A stretch of 64,000 nucleotides of DNA from positions 8,327,042 to 8,391,041 of the forward strand of contig NC_037590.1 of the NCBI RefSeq assembly GCF_003073045.1, written 5' to 3'. The translations under genes and the position numbers were made by a program. This stretch comes from Pomacea canaliculata (taxonomy: Eukaryota > Mollusca > Gastropoda > Architaenioglossa > Ampullariidae). This document shows, piece after piece, positions 49,801-60,391 of this stretch; position 1 is the first letter of the stretch, and each line of letters starts with the position of its first letter. The notes beneath the pieces are model-generated. The model did not search any database. It saw only the letters and a list, made by a program, of their open reading frames with translations, and was not told where the DNA came from.

Positions 49801-52531
49801 AGTTTGGCCATGTGACCCACCACGACACTTTGTTGAAAAATACCCTTAAGTACCTTAGAAGGCAGTCAACATTGTGGTGTCCGGGTAAAGAAATGGCTTA
49901 TAAACATTAAAGACTGGACCGGTCAGGACCTGCTCACTATCACTCAAAACTGTGTGAGTGGTAGACTTTGTCAGCTAACATGACAATGCGTGTGCTTCCC
50001 CTAATGACTGATATCAGTCAAGAGATGAATGAATGAAAAATCACATAACTTGAGATGATCACACATTATTGAATTTCTTACAGTTTGCAAAAACTTGCTC
50101 AGTTTTCTTCTTTCCATCAACTGAAGCAAGAATCTTTGTCTGCAAGGCCAGTAGACTTTCAATGCACTGAAAAGACAACAAAAATCTGGTAAACAATACT
50201 GTCTAATTATTTCTATAAAAAAAATGCTTTCCTTACATTTTTTTGGGAACAAACACTGACTATGGTAGCACTACTGAAGCAAACAACACATTGAACAGGC
50301 ACTCAAGCTGTTTAAAAAGGTTAATTCTAGAGATCATTGTGCTTTTACCCTGACTACAACACTGTCCTTAACTGAATCTACATTTCAAATCCCAGTTTTC
50401 TAATATGTCAGTAAACAGATTATATCCAATTTCTGGTAAAAATTGGTCTACATAACCATGTAACCTTATACTTGAAGACAAAATTTGTTTAAGGTTTTTC
50501 TAATTCTCTTTTTCTCCCGCTCTCATATACACAGCAGATATCCTAGTGGTTAGAATGGTGTGTGAACAAAGTCCCACACACTATCTGATTTGGTACCCAT
50601 GTGATGCAGTTTTCATCATCTGACTGACCCAGCTTTGCAGTGGGTACCTGCAGTAGTTGAAGGTAAGGTAATCAGGGATAAGAAATTCGTGCCACTCTCA
50701 TAAAACCTGATCTCAAGATAAATAAGCCCTTTAACACCTCACTCCCCTATGACCGTAAAGTCATAGAACTACCTTTACTTTCTGCCTTACATGCACAAAC
50801 ACTTCCTCACCACACACAGTGTAAACTGCCACCAGTGGTCATGAGAGGTTAAGATTTCAACCACTCTGCTCATTTCATTGGAACTCATCTCACAGATGCT
50901 TCTATGTATATGTGTGAAATTGAGCAAAGCCATCTGATATGGGAATTGTTCCAAAATGGTAGTATATAAAGTGATCAAAACCTGTCTCCCCAATGCCATC
51001 TCCTTTAAACCCTTATGTGTAAAACACAAAATAATGTTTCAAAATAAAATGTAGAAGCTTTCAAATTTCTAAAGAATATACAGAACTCCCCTAAACAAAG
51101 AAAAAAAGAAAGCAAAAAGTTACTTCAATTTGCTTCAGCAGTCAAATCACGAAATCTGATATAATAAACTATAACAGTATTCCAATATAAAACTAAAAAT
51201 TGTTTTTCTATCGTTATTTATTGCTGTTTCAGAAGAAAAGAGCTTATAATCAAAAATGAAAATTATACTTTTCAATTATCAAATAAAATGTAAAAAAGCA
51301 TTGTATAACAAAGAAAACTCACATGCATATGGCATAAACCAATATAAAACATTCTAATAGTTTTTATTTATTACGTGTATACAAATTAAAAGTAATATGA
51401 TACACATTTATAATTTTTTTAAATCTACATCCACATGGTGTTTCAGTCAATACTAAAAATAAATGAATATGTACAATTAGCATTATTATCCTTTGAACAC
51501 ACCTTAAATTCTCCCATCACCATTTTGTGCCCATGCAAATTAAGACAATATCTTTAAGTTAAGACCTTTTAAAGTGCACAAGGGAGTAAAAAATATATTT
51601 CAAGCATGGTGATAACTGAAAATGCATTTCTATTCACTAACTTTCATTACCTGTATTCTGGGAGGTTTGTCCTGTTCAAAACACAAGACAGAAAGAAAAC
51701 CATGAAGCTAAATGCAGCATGCAGGACTGAGGATAACTACTTTCAAAATGCACAACAACTATGGAATTCAGCATACAGATTGTCTTTTTTAATAACTTGA
51801 AGATTTTTTTACTAAAAAAGAAAAAAAAAAAAGCAGGAATACAAATATGAGAAATAAAGAGATTGGTTAACATTCAAATTCAAAAATTTGCATTAGCAAG
51901 AACACAAAGCACATTCTGAAAAGCCATGCTTACTTTATAAGCAGATTTTTCTTTTAAAATGTCTTTCTGGTAAGTTGTAATCACATTTATCATCGATTAT
52001 TTGTTAAATTTTATCAATAAATGATTAAGTAAAACATCATTTAGAAGATCGGTTAAAGTTTACAAAAGGGATAAGTCTATCAGTACACATTAGCTAAATT
52101 TCAAGTTGTGTCTATGTGAATGCCAATGTGCATGTGAGTGAGACTCCTACTGTTGTAGGTGGTATATGCTGTTTGCATAGCATCCTGAACGAATGCGTTA
52201 TTGTTAAAAATCGTAATTAACTGTGCGTCCGTCAAAAATTTGATTTCAGAACGCCTGTCATATGTGCCCTATTATTCTTATTACTACCAACTGAATTAAA
52301 TTAATATTATTAATTATTCAACTTTATGAATAACTTAGGATAATCGTAATGACTCTCCTTGACAATAAAACCACCAATCATTTAATTCATGCTTCTGTAA
52401 CATGCTAAAATGTTTACGTTTCTTCACACTACCTTAGGGTACAAGGCATCTTTGTCAGCATTTCCAAAAACGATAGATTCTAATGCACTAATCCGTTTCT
52501 CAACCCCATCTAGTTGCACTGTGTCAGCCAT
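43890..52531 (-). CDS. DCTN3: Dynactin subunit 3 (p24), 7 exons, with a U12-type intron
   Basis: Shoulder/sidearm subunit of dynactin, the dynein activator; it pairs with p50 in the complex. Exons in transcript order are 52531-52433, 50166-50082, 48145-48059, 46719-46636, 45469-45411, 44690-44631 and 43979-43890. All phases agree and give 187 aa (human 186). It begins MADTVQLDGVEKRISALESI, contains LRQYMDPAYTDEL (human KYLDPEYIDRI), and ends ITTLSKIFIQWDEELTRLEM. The protein is largely coiled coil, as in the family. The last intron starts ATATCCTTT and has CCTTAAC 10 nt before its AG, which marks it as U12-type. Introns carry two SINE copies and a nested LINE pair. Confidence 0.95.
43980..44630 (-). 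other. U12-type (AT-AG) intron, DCTN3 intron 6
   Basis: On the minus strand the intron starts ATATCCTTT (44630-44622), the exact minor-spliceosome 5' consensus. CCTTAAC at 43995-43989 is an exact U12 branch-site core, with the branch adenosine about 10 nt before the 3' AG (43981-43980). Reading the exons in this way aligns SYNST-ITTLSK with human EYNKTTMLLSK without a gap. No GT donor near the exon end would do so. Confidence 0.88.
46222..46365 (-). mobile_element. SINE fragment, minus strand, in DCTN3 intron 4
   Basis: The minus strand has GTGGGAATGGGTACGTGACT, GAGGGTTGGGAAAAGTAAGG and GGAGAGGATATGGGTTCTGC, matching the body of the SINE at 37402. The tRNA-like head is not seen. Confidence 0.7.
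48380..48835 (+). mobile_element. Decayed LINE reverse-transcriptase fragment (outer element, 5' part)
   Basis: Three-frame reading gives blocks typical of LINE RTs: NYRSISLISYQ, LVHEQAGFRPGRKQ, LFNISVENIMHETFNDHCTS. It lies in DCTN3 intron 2 on the strand opposite the gene. Frames change several times and stops are present. The element is interrupted at about 48836 by a LINE of opposite orientation and resumes near 49740. Confidence 0.75.
48836..49700 (-). mobile_element. L2/CR1-like LINE fragment inserted into the outer LINE
   Basis: On the minus strand, in order: LLDLYATFNTIDHSLLLQRL-like (RT motif A, near 49650), LDNCNSLLSDCATYL, LRARKWNHVTPLLCFLHWLP, LCFNFFAGSCPNYF, LYIPARQFYSSSDD and KYWNSLPFHI. 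This is the usual order of the RT and C-terminal region of L2/CR1-type LINEs. Stops and frame changes show it is long dead. The longest frame covers 48795-49244. Confidence 0.75.
49740..50040 (+). mobile_element. 3' end of the outer LINE
   Basis: Reads FGHVTHHDTLLKN-like, then NIKDWTGQDLLTITQN, the usual closing motif of this LINE type, and ends in a GAATGAATGA-type short tail at about 50020-50036. It has the same strand as 48380-48835. Coding sequence between the two parts is partly missing. Confidence 0.7.
50533..50780 (+). mobile_element. tRNA-derived SINE copy in DCTN3 intron 1
   Basis: The head CAGATATCCTAGTGGTTAGA (box A) is followed by GGTACCCATGTGATGCAG, GGGTACCTGCAGTAGTTGAA and the family tail TTTAACACCTCACTCCCC. 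It is more diverged than the 37402 copy. Confidence 0.7.
50781..52432. other. Rest of DCTN3 intron 1
   Basis: Strongly A+T-rich intron sequence with poly(A)/poly(T) runs. No exon or further recognisable element is seen. Confidence 0.6.
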
Positions 52532-53312
52532 TTTTACCACTAGCGTCATGAACTTAGCACAATTTTATGAGTTCTTAATTTAATAACAAAATAAACATAA
52601 AAATGAAATAGAGAAGTAGATGATAACTATCTTCTGGCTCTCAACTATGAAGAAAGAGCAAAAAATATTAATATAAGAACACAATTACAAAGAGTGCACC
52701 ACAGCATTATAAGGACATTAAAACTGAGGTACATTCCAGGAACCGACCACTTAGAAACGACACCACTAACTACCGTAAATATGTGATTACATCACACAAA
52801 ACGTATTATAATTATGCATTTGATATTGTATATAATGCCAGACTATTCGTTTCTTTTTAATGTTAGCGCCTTGCCATTAAGTTCTGAGTGATGACGGACT
52901 TTTCAATGGTTTAAAAACTGACTTGGCATGCTCATGTTTTTCAAACTCAAACTTTTTTTTTTAGCTATTAATGTGTTTATCGAAGGCGTATACTTCAAGC
53001 ACATTTTTACTAATACATACTTATTTTTAGAAATTACATTTTAATGAATTGTTTATTTTATAAATGATGTCACAACACATTCTCACTAACCATTTAAAAT
53101 TCATCCCTTTGGAGCCTCACTCGCACGCGACAAACAGCTTCAGCCGGTAGTGACGTCACAACGATAAACCTGTTTACTTGACGGATGACAGATCCACTGA
53201 ACGGTTTCTCAAAGGCAAGGAGGCGTCTTTCGGCAGCCGCTCGATTTCTGCCGAACGAACTACCATATTGATTAGGTAGTTGGAAATACCCGGTGATCTT
53301 TCGGTAAGGAAA
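52532..53312. promoter_or_regulatory. DCTN3-LARP6 divergent upstream region
   Basis: The two genes point away from each other, with 781 bp between start codons. The LARP6-proximal 200 bp are G+C-richer and contain a perfect CRE palindrome TGACGTCA at 53151-53158. The DCTN3-proximal half is A+T-rich. Whether one promoter serves both genes cannot be read from sequence. Confidence 0.5.
53151..53158. promoter_or_regulatory. Consensus cAMP response element (TGACGTCA)
   Basis: Full 8-bp palindromic CREB/ATF site, 155 bp upstream of the LARP6 ATG, within the likely core promoter. Confidence 0.5.
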
Positions 53313-54799
53313 ATGAGCGGCGAAGTGGGAGTTTCGGTTGTCATCGAGAAACCTGAAAGTCCTGTCTCCTCGGATGGGAGCGATCGGCACGTTGGAAACC
53401 ATGCCGTTAGAGATCGTGACGAGGAAGGTCCGATGCATGCCTCGGAAGCGCCTATTGTCCTGGTCGCACCGTCACTTCGTGTCGAACAACTTAAAGACGA
53501 GGATGCCGTGAGCAGTGTCTACACAAGCGAGGAAGAGGGAGGAAGCCACATTTCAGATGACGGTGATCATGAAAGGTCAGGCGGTACTGACTTCCCAATT
53601 CCAGACGACGAACTTCGAGACAAAATAATCAAACAAGCTGAGTTTTACTTTTCTGACGCCAACATTCTGAAAGATTCATTTCTGTTAAAACACGTTCGTC
53701 GAAACAAAATGGGGTATGTTAGCATTAAACTTATAACATCCTTCAAGAAAGTAAAAACGTTGACAAAGGACTATCGCGTTGTGGCTACAGCTTGCGCCAG
53801 TCAGAAGAACTCGAAGTTAATGAAGAAGGCACAAAGGTAAGACGAAAGAGTCCGCTCCCAGAGTACGACGAAACGACTCCTTCAAGAACGGTTGTGGCAG
53901 TAAATTTACCTCAAGATAATCCGACCATTGAATCTGTGGCCGAAATCTTTTCAAAGTGTGGTGATGTGGCCTTGATCAGGATTCTGCGTCCAGGTAAGCC
54001 TGTACCGGCAGATGTGAAAAAGTATGCCACAAAGCATCCTGAAATTGGCACAACAACATGTGCAGTGATTGAGTTTGAAAAGCATGAGCATGCCAAAGCT
54101 GCATGTGATACAATGACAAATACTGAAGACTGGCGAAATGGCATGCGTGTAGTGTTGCTTGCTGTTCCAAAGAAAAAGAAGGATGAAATCAAAGATGGTG
54201 AAGCATCAGGTGAAGAAGGGATGAATGATGAGAAGAAGAAAAAAAAGCGTGCAGGGCGTAAAAAGAAGACACGGGTGGATGAACTTTCAATTGAAAATGA
54301 CTCTTCATGTTACAGCAGTGGTTCTGAAGGTGATGGCCCAGGTGTTCCTAGAACACTAAATCGTTCCACAGACTCAAATCACCTGAGCCCACATACCACC
54401 CCACGATCATCTCCTCGCTCTAGTCCTCGTCCACATCGTGTTCACGGTAAATCACCACTGACAGATGGAACTACTGGTAATGATGCTCAGAGAATGAGCC
54501 CTCGCAGCAGCCCAGAAATGTCTCGCCGTAAGAATCAGGAACCATGTACTGGTGAAAGTGCACCATCAAGTCCTTGGGTGCAGCGCAGGCTTCGTGCTGC
54601 ACAGCAGGACACAAACACCAGCCCCATAAGCAGTCCTTTGATGGGTCGTCGAAACTTGGATGGAACCATTATACCTGGAACCTCTCCCAAGATGCTGGAC
54701 ATGACAGGTGTGGTACGCCAGCCTCGAGGCCCAGATGGGTCCAAAGGATTTTATGGAGGACTTGGTCGTGGTAAGCCACGCAGCAATACCATAGCATGA
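53313..54799 (+). CDS. LARP6: La-related protein 6 (LARP6), single exon, one frameshift
   Basis: RNA-binding protein; in vertebrates it binds the 5' stem-loop of collagen I mRNAs. The ATG at 53313 gives an acidic N-terminus. The La motif (about residues 94-165) includes KQAEFYFSDANILKDSFLLK and HVRRNKMGYVSIKLITSFKK. An RRM follows (TVVAVNLPQDN to CAVIEFEKHEHAKAAC), then a Lys-rich linker and a Ser/Pro-rich tail with repeated SPRSSP motifs. It ends with the SUZ-C/LSA motif RQPRGPDGSKGFYGG. The frame breaks once near 53790: one base seems missing in GCTTGC, between TKDYRVVATA and LRQSEELEV. Adding it gives 495 aa (human 491) and restores alignment. No intron is seen in the coding region. A long 3' UTR and promoter elements argue for a real gene with an assembly indel. 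Confidence 0.93.
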
Positions 54800-57700
54800 A
54801 TAGTGTAGAACAGAGGAAAGTGTGCAGGAGAGAATGTTATCTTGGATGGCAATAATTTGTTGGGTGTTGAATTAATAGTTAAAATTTTAAAAAATATATA
54901 TATATTAGAACTAGCACAAGACAATACATGAACAGCTACTGCAAGTTTAAGAGACTCTAGTAACAGTAATTTCACTCCCCTCCCCCTAAACTTTTTTTAA
55001 CCAATTTTTACACCACTTTTTTTCCAAAAGTCAAACTAGTTTGTTTACATGGTTTGCCATATCAGTTAAAAGTAGGTCACTATGACGTACAGAAATGTTA
55101 GCATCTACATCAGTAGATCCATTTGTTCAGAAATGAAAATTGAAATCTGCATATTAGTTTAAGCAAGGCAATGAGATTGCAGAATCCAATAACATTTTAA
55201 ACTATAAAGTGCAATCCTTTTAGGTGTTTCAGTTGTGCACAATATTATTCCAAAGCAGTCCACATGCAGAGGAACTCGTATACCTTTGCATATTATTTAT
55301 CATGTGCTTGCATTCCTTTGTCAGGATTGAGTATTGTGCATAATTGTCTCCCCATATGTTTCGCTGACATTTTACTAGAAAACGAGCAGTTGAAGTGTCT
55401 TAAAAAGACGCAAGTGACTGTACTGTAATAATGGAGAACCTGGTGCTCAATATGCTTCATTACATGCTGTCTTATTTGTGACCTTTTAGTTTTATCAGTC
55501 TTTTAGGAGTGCTTTGAAAATATCCCAAGCCTCCATTTAAAATCAAGAGTACATTTCTTTGCAGTGATACTGATTTGTCATAACAGGCACTGTATAGCAT
55601 AAGTAAACATAATTACACATATGTTTTACTTTCAAATGGACTGTTGAATTTTATTCCCTTGAGATCTGACCTGTGTGCTGTGTCCGATACAAATTAGTTT
55701 TAAAGACAGAACTGCTCAAAAAAAAAATTTTTGTGTACTTGTTGACCATTTTTATGCAAAGCTTAGCAAGTTTCATAATTTACTAATACAAGAAAAATTA
55801 ATGTGATTGTGACATGCATATAAATGATCGATTGACAGAACGATTGTCTGGTTGTATGATTAGCATGCATGTGGCAAGGATTGTACATAATTTACTAAAG
55901 GACTTGTGTTTGATAAGTTATTGTTTGTAAGTTTGAAATTAATATGCATTAAATCAAAAGTTCTAGTCACCTGTTGGCAGTTTTCATGTTACTGCATGAT
56001 GTTGTATCTACTTCACAAAATCACTTTGCTTGTTGCAACTGTTTCACACTCATCTGCATGGAAAACAGCCTAATTATGCATGGCAGAGGTGCATTTATAT
56101 CAAAAAGCAGCTCATCGGTGCTAAGGAAACTTAGTGTTTGTGCTATAAAATAGAAGTATCCAGTCATCATGCATCTGACCTCAGGTGTATCCACACTGTG
56201 GTGAAATGTGGCCTTTTTAAGTAAAAATAATGGTCATTACACCTAATATATATTTGTTAACTTGATTGTTTAACATGCATCTGAAGAAACTATGCATTTT
56301 GAACTTCAATTTTGTGATTGTTGAAGATTTAACATGTCCATCAACTATACTTTGTCAAAACATTATGCTGACTTATGCTTTCCTGTTCATGGGTGCAAGA
56401 ACTTTTGTTGCTCAAGAAGCTGTCAGTCTGTTTTTGTTTTTTGGTGGTTTCTGAGAATGTGAGGGAGGCAAATTGGTGTATCCTCTCCACTATTTGTTAA
56501 TTGCTTGAGAAGGCTTATGTATTCATGAATGTGGAGGGATGTTTGAATGTGTGCACGTCCACTTGTTTATCAACAAACCTTGGCCTTTTAAAAAAAGCAT
56601 AAGTTGTGCTTTTAGTTTTCCTCCATAATGTGTTACAGGGGTAAGAAGCATGACAACTTTTATTAAAGGTTTATGAATAAATTAGAAATAACCATAAATT
56701 ATGGTAGTTTCACACAAAAAATGTCTTTTAAGACAACAATTATATTTAGGTTTTTAAAATTGTGTCTGCATGTGCACATGCGCTGATTATGAAATAAAGA
56801 TTAGGGTTCAAATAAGTTGTGATTGTGTTAAAATAAAAAATGACAATCTGAGAACTTAAAAACTGACCTCAACGCACTTGATATTTGAAGCATAGGTTGA
56901 AAAGTTGGTGACAATTAACACCAATGTACTTAATATAGGAAGTAAGTTTTTGTGTTTGTTTGTTGTTTTTTTTTTTGCTTTAAAATTTATTTTTTTTGAG
57001 ATGTATCCTTTGTGGCTGTCTCAGTAACTGTTTGTGACTTTCATCTTGGCCCTTCAGCACTAATTCAGTTTCAGTATTAACACTGTATGTATCAGTAAGT
57101 TAACTACAAAAATAAATCATAGAAACCTGTACAGCTTTTGAGAAAATACATTTTTTAAATTGTAGATCACTACTCTTCAAGTTTTCAGACGCAGGTTCAG
57201 ATATCATATCTGACAAATGATTGTACACCCGATCTCGGGGGTGGGGGTGGACTAGCTAGCCGTGAAACAGCGTTAGGTTGCAAACTCAGTATAAACACCA
57301 AACACCCTCATGAAAATAAAATATGACTGAATATATAGTGTAGTATAAATCAAGAATGGGCAATTTCGTGAGGTGTAACTTGATATGATTTCATGAGGGA
57401 CGAAAAGAAGTACATGGTGCACAGATGGTGAGTGGGGCTTGATTTATACGGCAACTTATCTTCCCATGTGCTAAGGCAAACAAAAGGAAAATGGATTTAC
57501 ATGTGCCTGCAATACTGCTCTGTGTGCATGCTGATGAGCCGGCCAGTTGCCAATTCTACAGAAGTTTTCAGGTACTGCGGGCAGGGAGGTTGGAGCAGTA
57601 GTTTAGAATAGTGCCAAACTGTTTTTATGCTCTCCATGACCTGTGTGTACAGAGTAACTTAACAAACATGTGAACGGCAAGATGCAAGTAGTCGACTTCA

Positions 57701-60391
57701 GATGTATATCGCGCACGCAAGTACAATCGCAGACTGGGAGGGGAGGAGCATCCATGGGACCAGCGTCAGTGCGAACAGGTCCTCGCACGGATAAGAATAA
57801 CATAAGGCTTAGCAACGAAGACAAACTTGCGAAAACCCTTTGCAGGATGCACTCAACCCTTTTCCTCTGCCCCCACCCTACGCTGAAAAAAAAACCCGTA
57901 AATGACAACGCTGAAGGCAAGAAGTGTACTACAGCCATCCGTTCAAATATGGCCGGATTGGTTGTTGTATATAAAACAGGTGTAATAGCCTTGATAGAAA
58001 GGTTGGGCTGGGATGTCGTCATTCGTCGTGTCGCAGGGCGAAAGATGATAAAAGGACCGACTCTCTCCTGCTGCTCGACTTACAGTTTAATGTTTGCAGA
58101 TTTAGCCTCCACTTTGTCAGATGTCCTGCGGTTTTGTGATCCATTTGCTGTAAAGTTTATTTTTTCGGAGAGAAAAGGAAGATTTTATAATGCTGTTGAA
58201 AAGCTTGGCTGCTAGACATATGCTATCTGCAGATTTGTAAAAATACAAAAAAATGGACAGCACAGGCGTCAACGCCCCTTTTTATCCCCAAAATTTGAAT
58301 TGGGTTTGCAGACACGCACCTTAATCATTCATTAAACAATAAAAATGCAGGGCAAAAAAAAAAAAAAAAAAGTTTTTATCAGCGTTCCCAAGTATGCACC
58401 TGACACCTTTGCAGTCCTTACTCGCATTCTTCCTCTCAGGCCACGACAGCGGTATTCATAACGCGCCACATGGCAGAAGGATGCGACACGACTCGCCAGG
58501 AGGAAAGTGACACTAGGAGGAGAGCGACTTGCGTTGATAAGGCTAGCTATGCTCTGTGGTCTTTTAACAGAAATAATAGTGCCAGCATAGGGTGTTTCTA
58601 GATGCACAAACGTAATCTGTGTGTTTTCCCCCATCATTGGTTGAGGATGCTGAGTTGTTTTCACATGTTCATCAAGTTTTGGAATCTGTGATGCGGTCAT
58701 GGTTACTGTATTGGTAATGACTTCGTAGAAGAGAACACAAATTGTGAATCTGCCACCTTTAAAGACCCGGTTTCAAAAAGAAATCTCAACAGGTGGGGGG
58801 AAGGGAGTGGTAGAAGCGTAGTAGTATAATAATAATGTGCGCTGTATGTTCAGTGACGAAATAGTCCCACACTATGTGCGATCCGGGGGACCAAGTGTCC
58901 TGAGGGTGGTCTACAGGAGGCTGATGTCACAACCCTTACCAACGAACTATAATTTATAGAAAATATACCCTTTACACACCTTATTGCCCGCGAGCGCTGC
59001 AGGCGTCGTATGGACTAATCGGACAGGTGTTCTGTCACATTTCGTTTTGGCAGGCGGCGAACTTCAAACCTGCTAACGTAGCATTTACTCTTATTTGGGA
59101 AATTAATTACAGTTAGCATGTAAACTACACATTTCGTCTGCAAACATCGTCTGTACACGCAGCGCACGAGCAAAAGTCGGTCACTCAAGAAACTCAATGT
59201 TGTTTTATGCACGGCCTAAGAGCGTTAACAAATGTTGAGATATTTTGTGCTTGTGCGCACTTCCACTCAGTGGCTGCACTCGGACTCTCCCCCATCATTA
59301 CTTCGCCTACCCAATCCCACACCTTGGTCTCTTTCGCCACACATGCACCGAACACCGTTACCTTTCCGTCCGCACCTACCAGTCGCCGCGTAAGGTATGT
59401 TTTCTGTCCAACCTACAAATGCCTCATCAGATCAATTCGCGGACAGAATCGTGAAGGATGAGGCAACTGCCTTCTCGCACCCACGCCGTGTCGGTGCGTT
59501 GACTGGACAAACTTCGCCCGCGCTGGGGGCAAACAGTATGTCGTCAGCTGGAGGAGATAATCGAGCGGGAGTGCTAGTAAGGGCGGAGAAGATGCTTACA
59601 AGGTGTTCGCGCAAAGTACCTTCACGAGAGGACAAGGCGACACCCACAATCACTAAGAATCACAAGCAGAAATACAGCAAACAGAACATGAAATTTCGCG
59701 TTTATCTGCTGAAGACAACGATCAAGATATCGAGTCGAAATAAGAACATTAAGTTCTAATTTATTTTGTGAGCAAGGAAGAATGGAATCATAATATTTGA
59801 TAAAAAGCATATACAGGTAACAGGTAAAGTCTTGTTATGTCGCCACCATCCCCCCACACTGGGCGAGAAACGAGGAGAGCGATATGAGGGTGTATGATCC
59901 ATGACCAGGCGTAACTTTGCGGGGGGAGCTGTTCTGCTTCAAAGTGCGGCAGGGTTAGCAAATTAACTTGTGGCAAGATTGGAGTAGAGACTACATATAC
60001 CAGTTTATATTTCTATACATTAATAAAATGATATAAATAATAAAAATTATGCTAAAGTGTAACAAAACTTAAAACAATAATACATATTTACAATGCATGT
60101 AAAACCATTTCTCATTAATCTTTTAATAAATTTTCCTTACCAAACCTACCTATTTACATCCAGAATAAACATGACCCATTACATAAAATTTTTCAATCTG
60201 CCTATATTCACAACAGCATTTAGAAGCATACTCATATTGTAAACATCCCAGAGACATAGATACAGACAGGCTGTAAAAGACTATGGTAGTTTTTTACTGC
60301 ATCTACCTCCAGTTTCTGTTTTGATATTTAAACCAGTTTATACACCACTCGTTTGTCTTCTTTCCTCCTCCTCTACTCCTCACACCCACAC
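54800..60391. other. LARP6 3' UTR and LARP6-BLM convergent intergenic space
   Basis: The LARP6 3' UTR probably reaches the AATAAA at 56793-56798 (about 2 kb). The BLM 3' UTR probably ends at the minus-strand AATAAA at 59760-59765. Between them, 57.2-59.7 kb has mixed composition and overlapping open frames on both strands (for example 57670-58215 plus against 57603-58022 minus). None has recognisable homology or splice structure, and I see no gene there. A G-rich run (GGGGGTGGGGGTGG) lies at about 57238-57251. Confidence 0.5.

Noticed and set aside
57603-58215. Overlapping open frames of 139 and 181 codons on opposite strands
   Set aside because: Mirror-image open frames with no homology, splice signals or codon bias; treated as non-coding.
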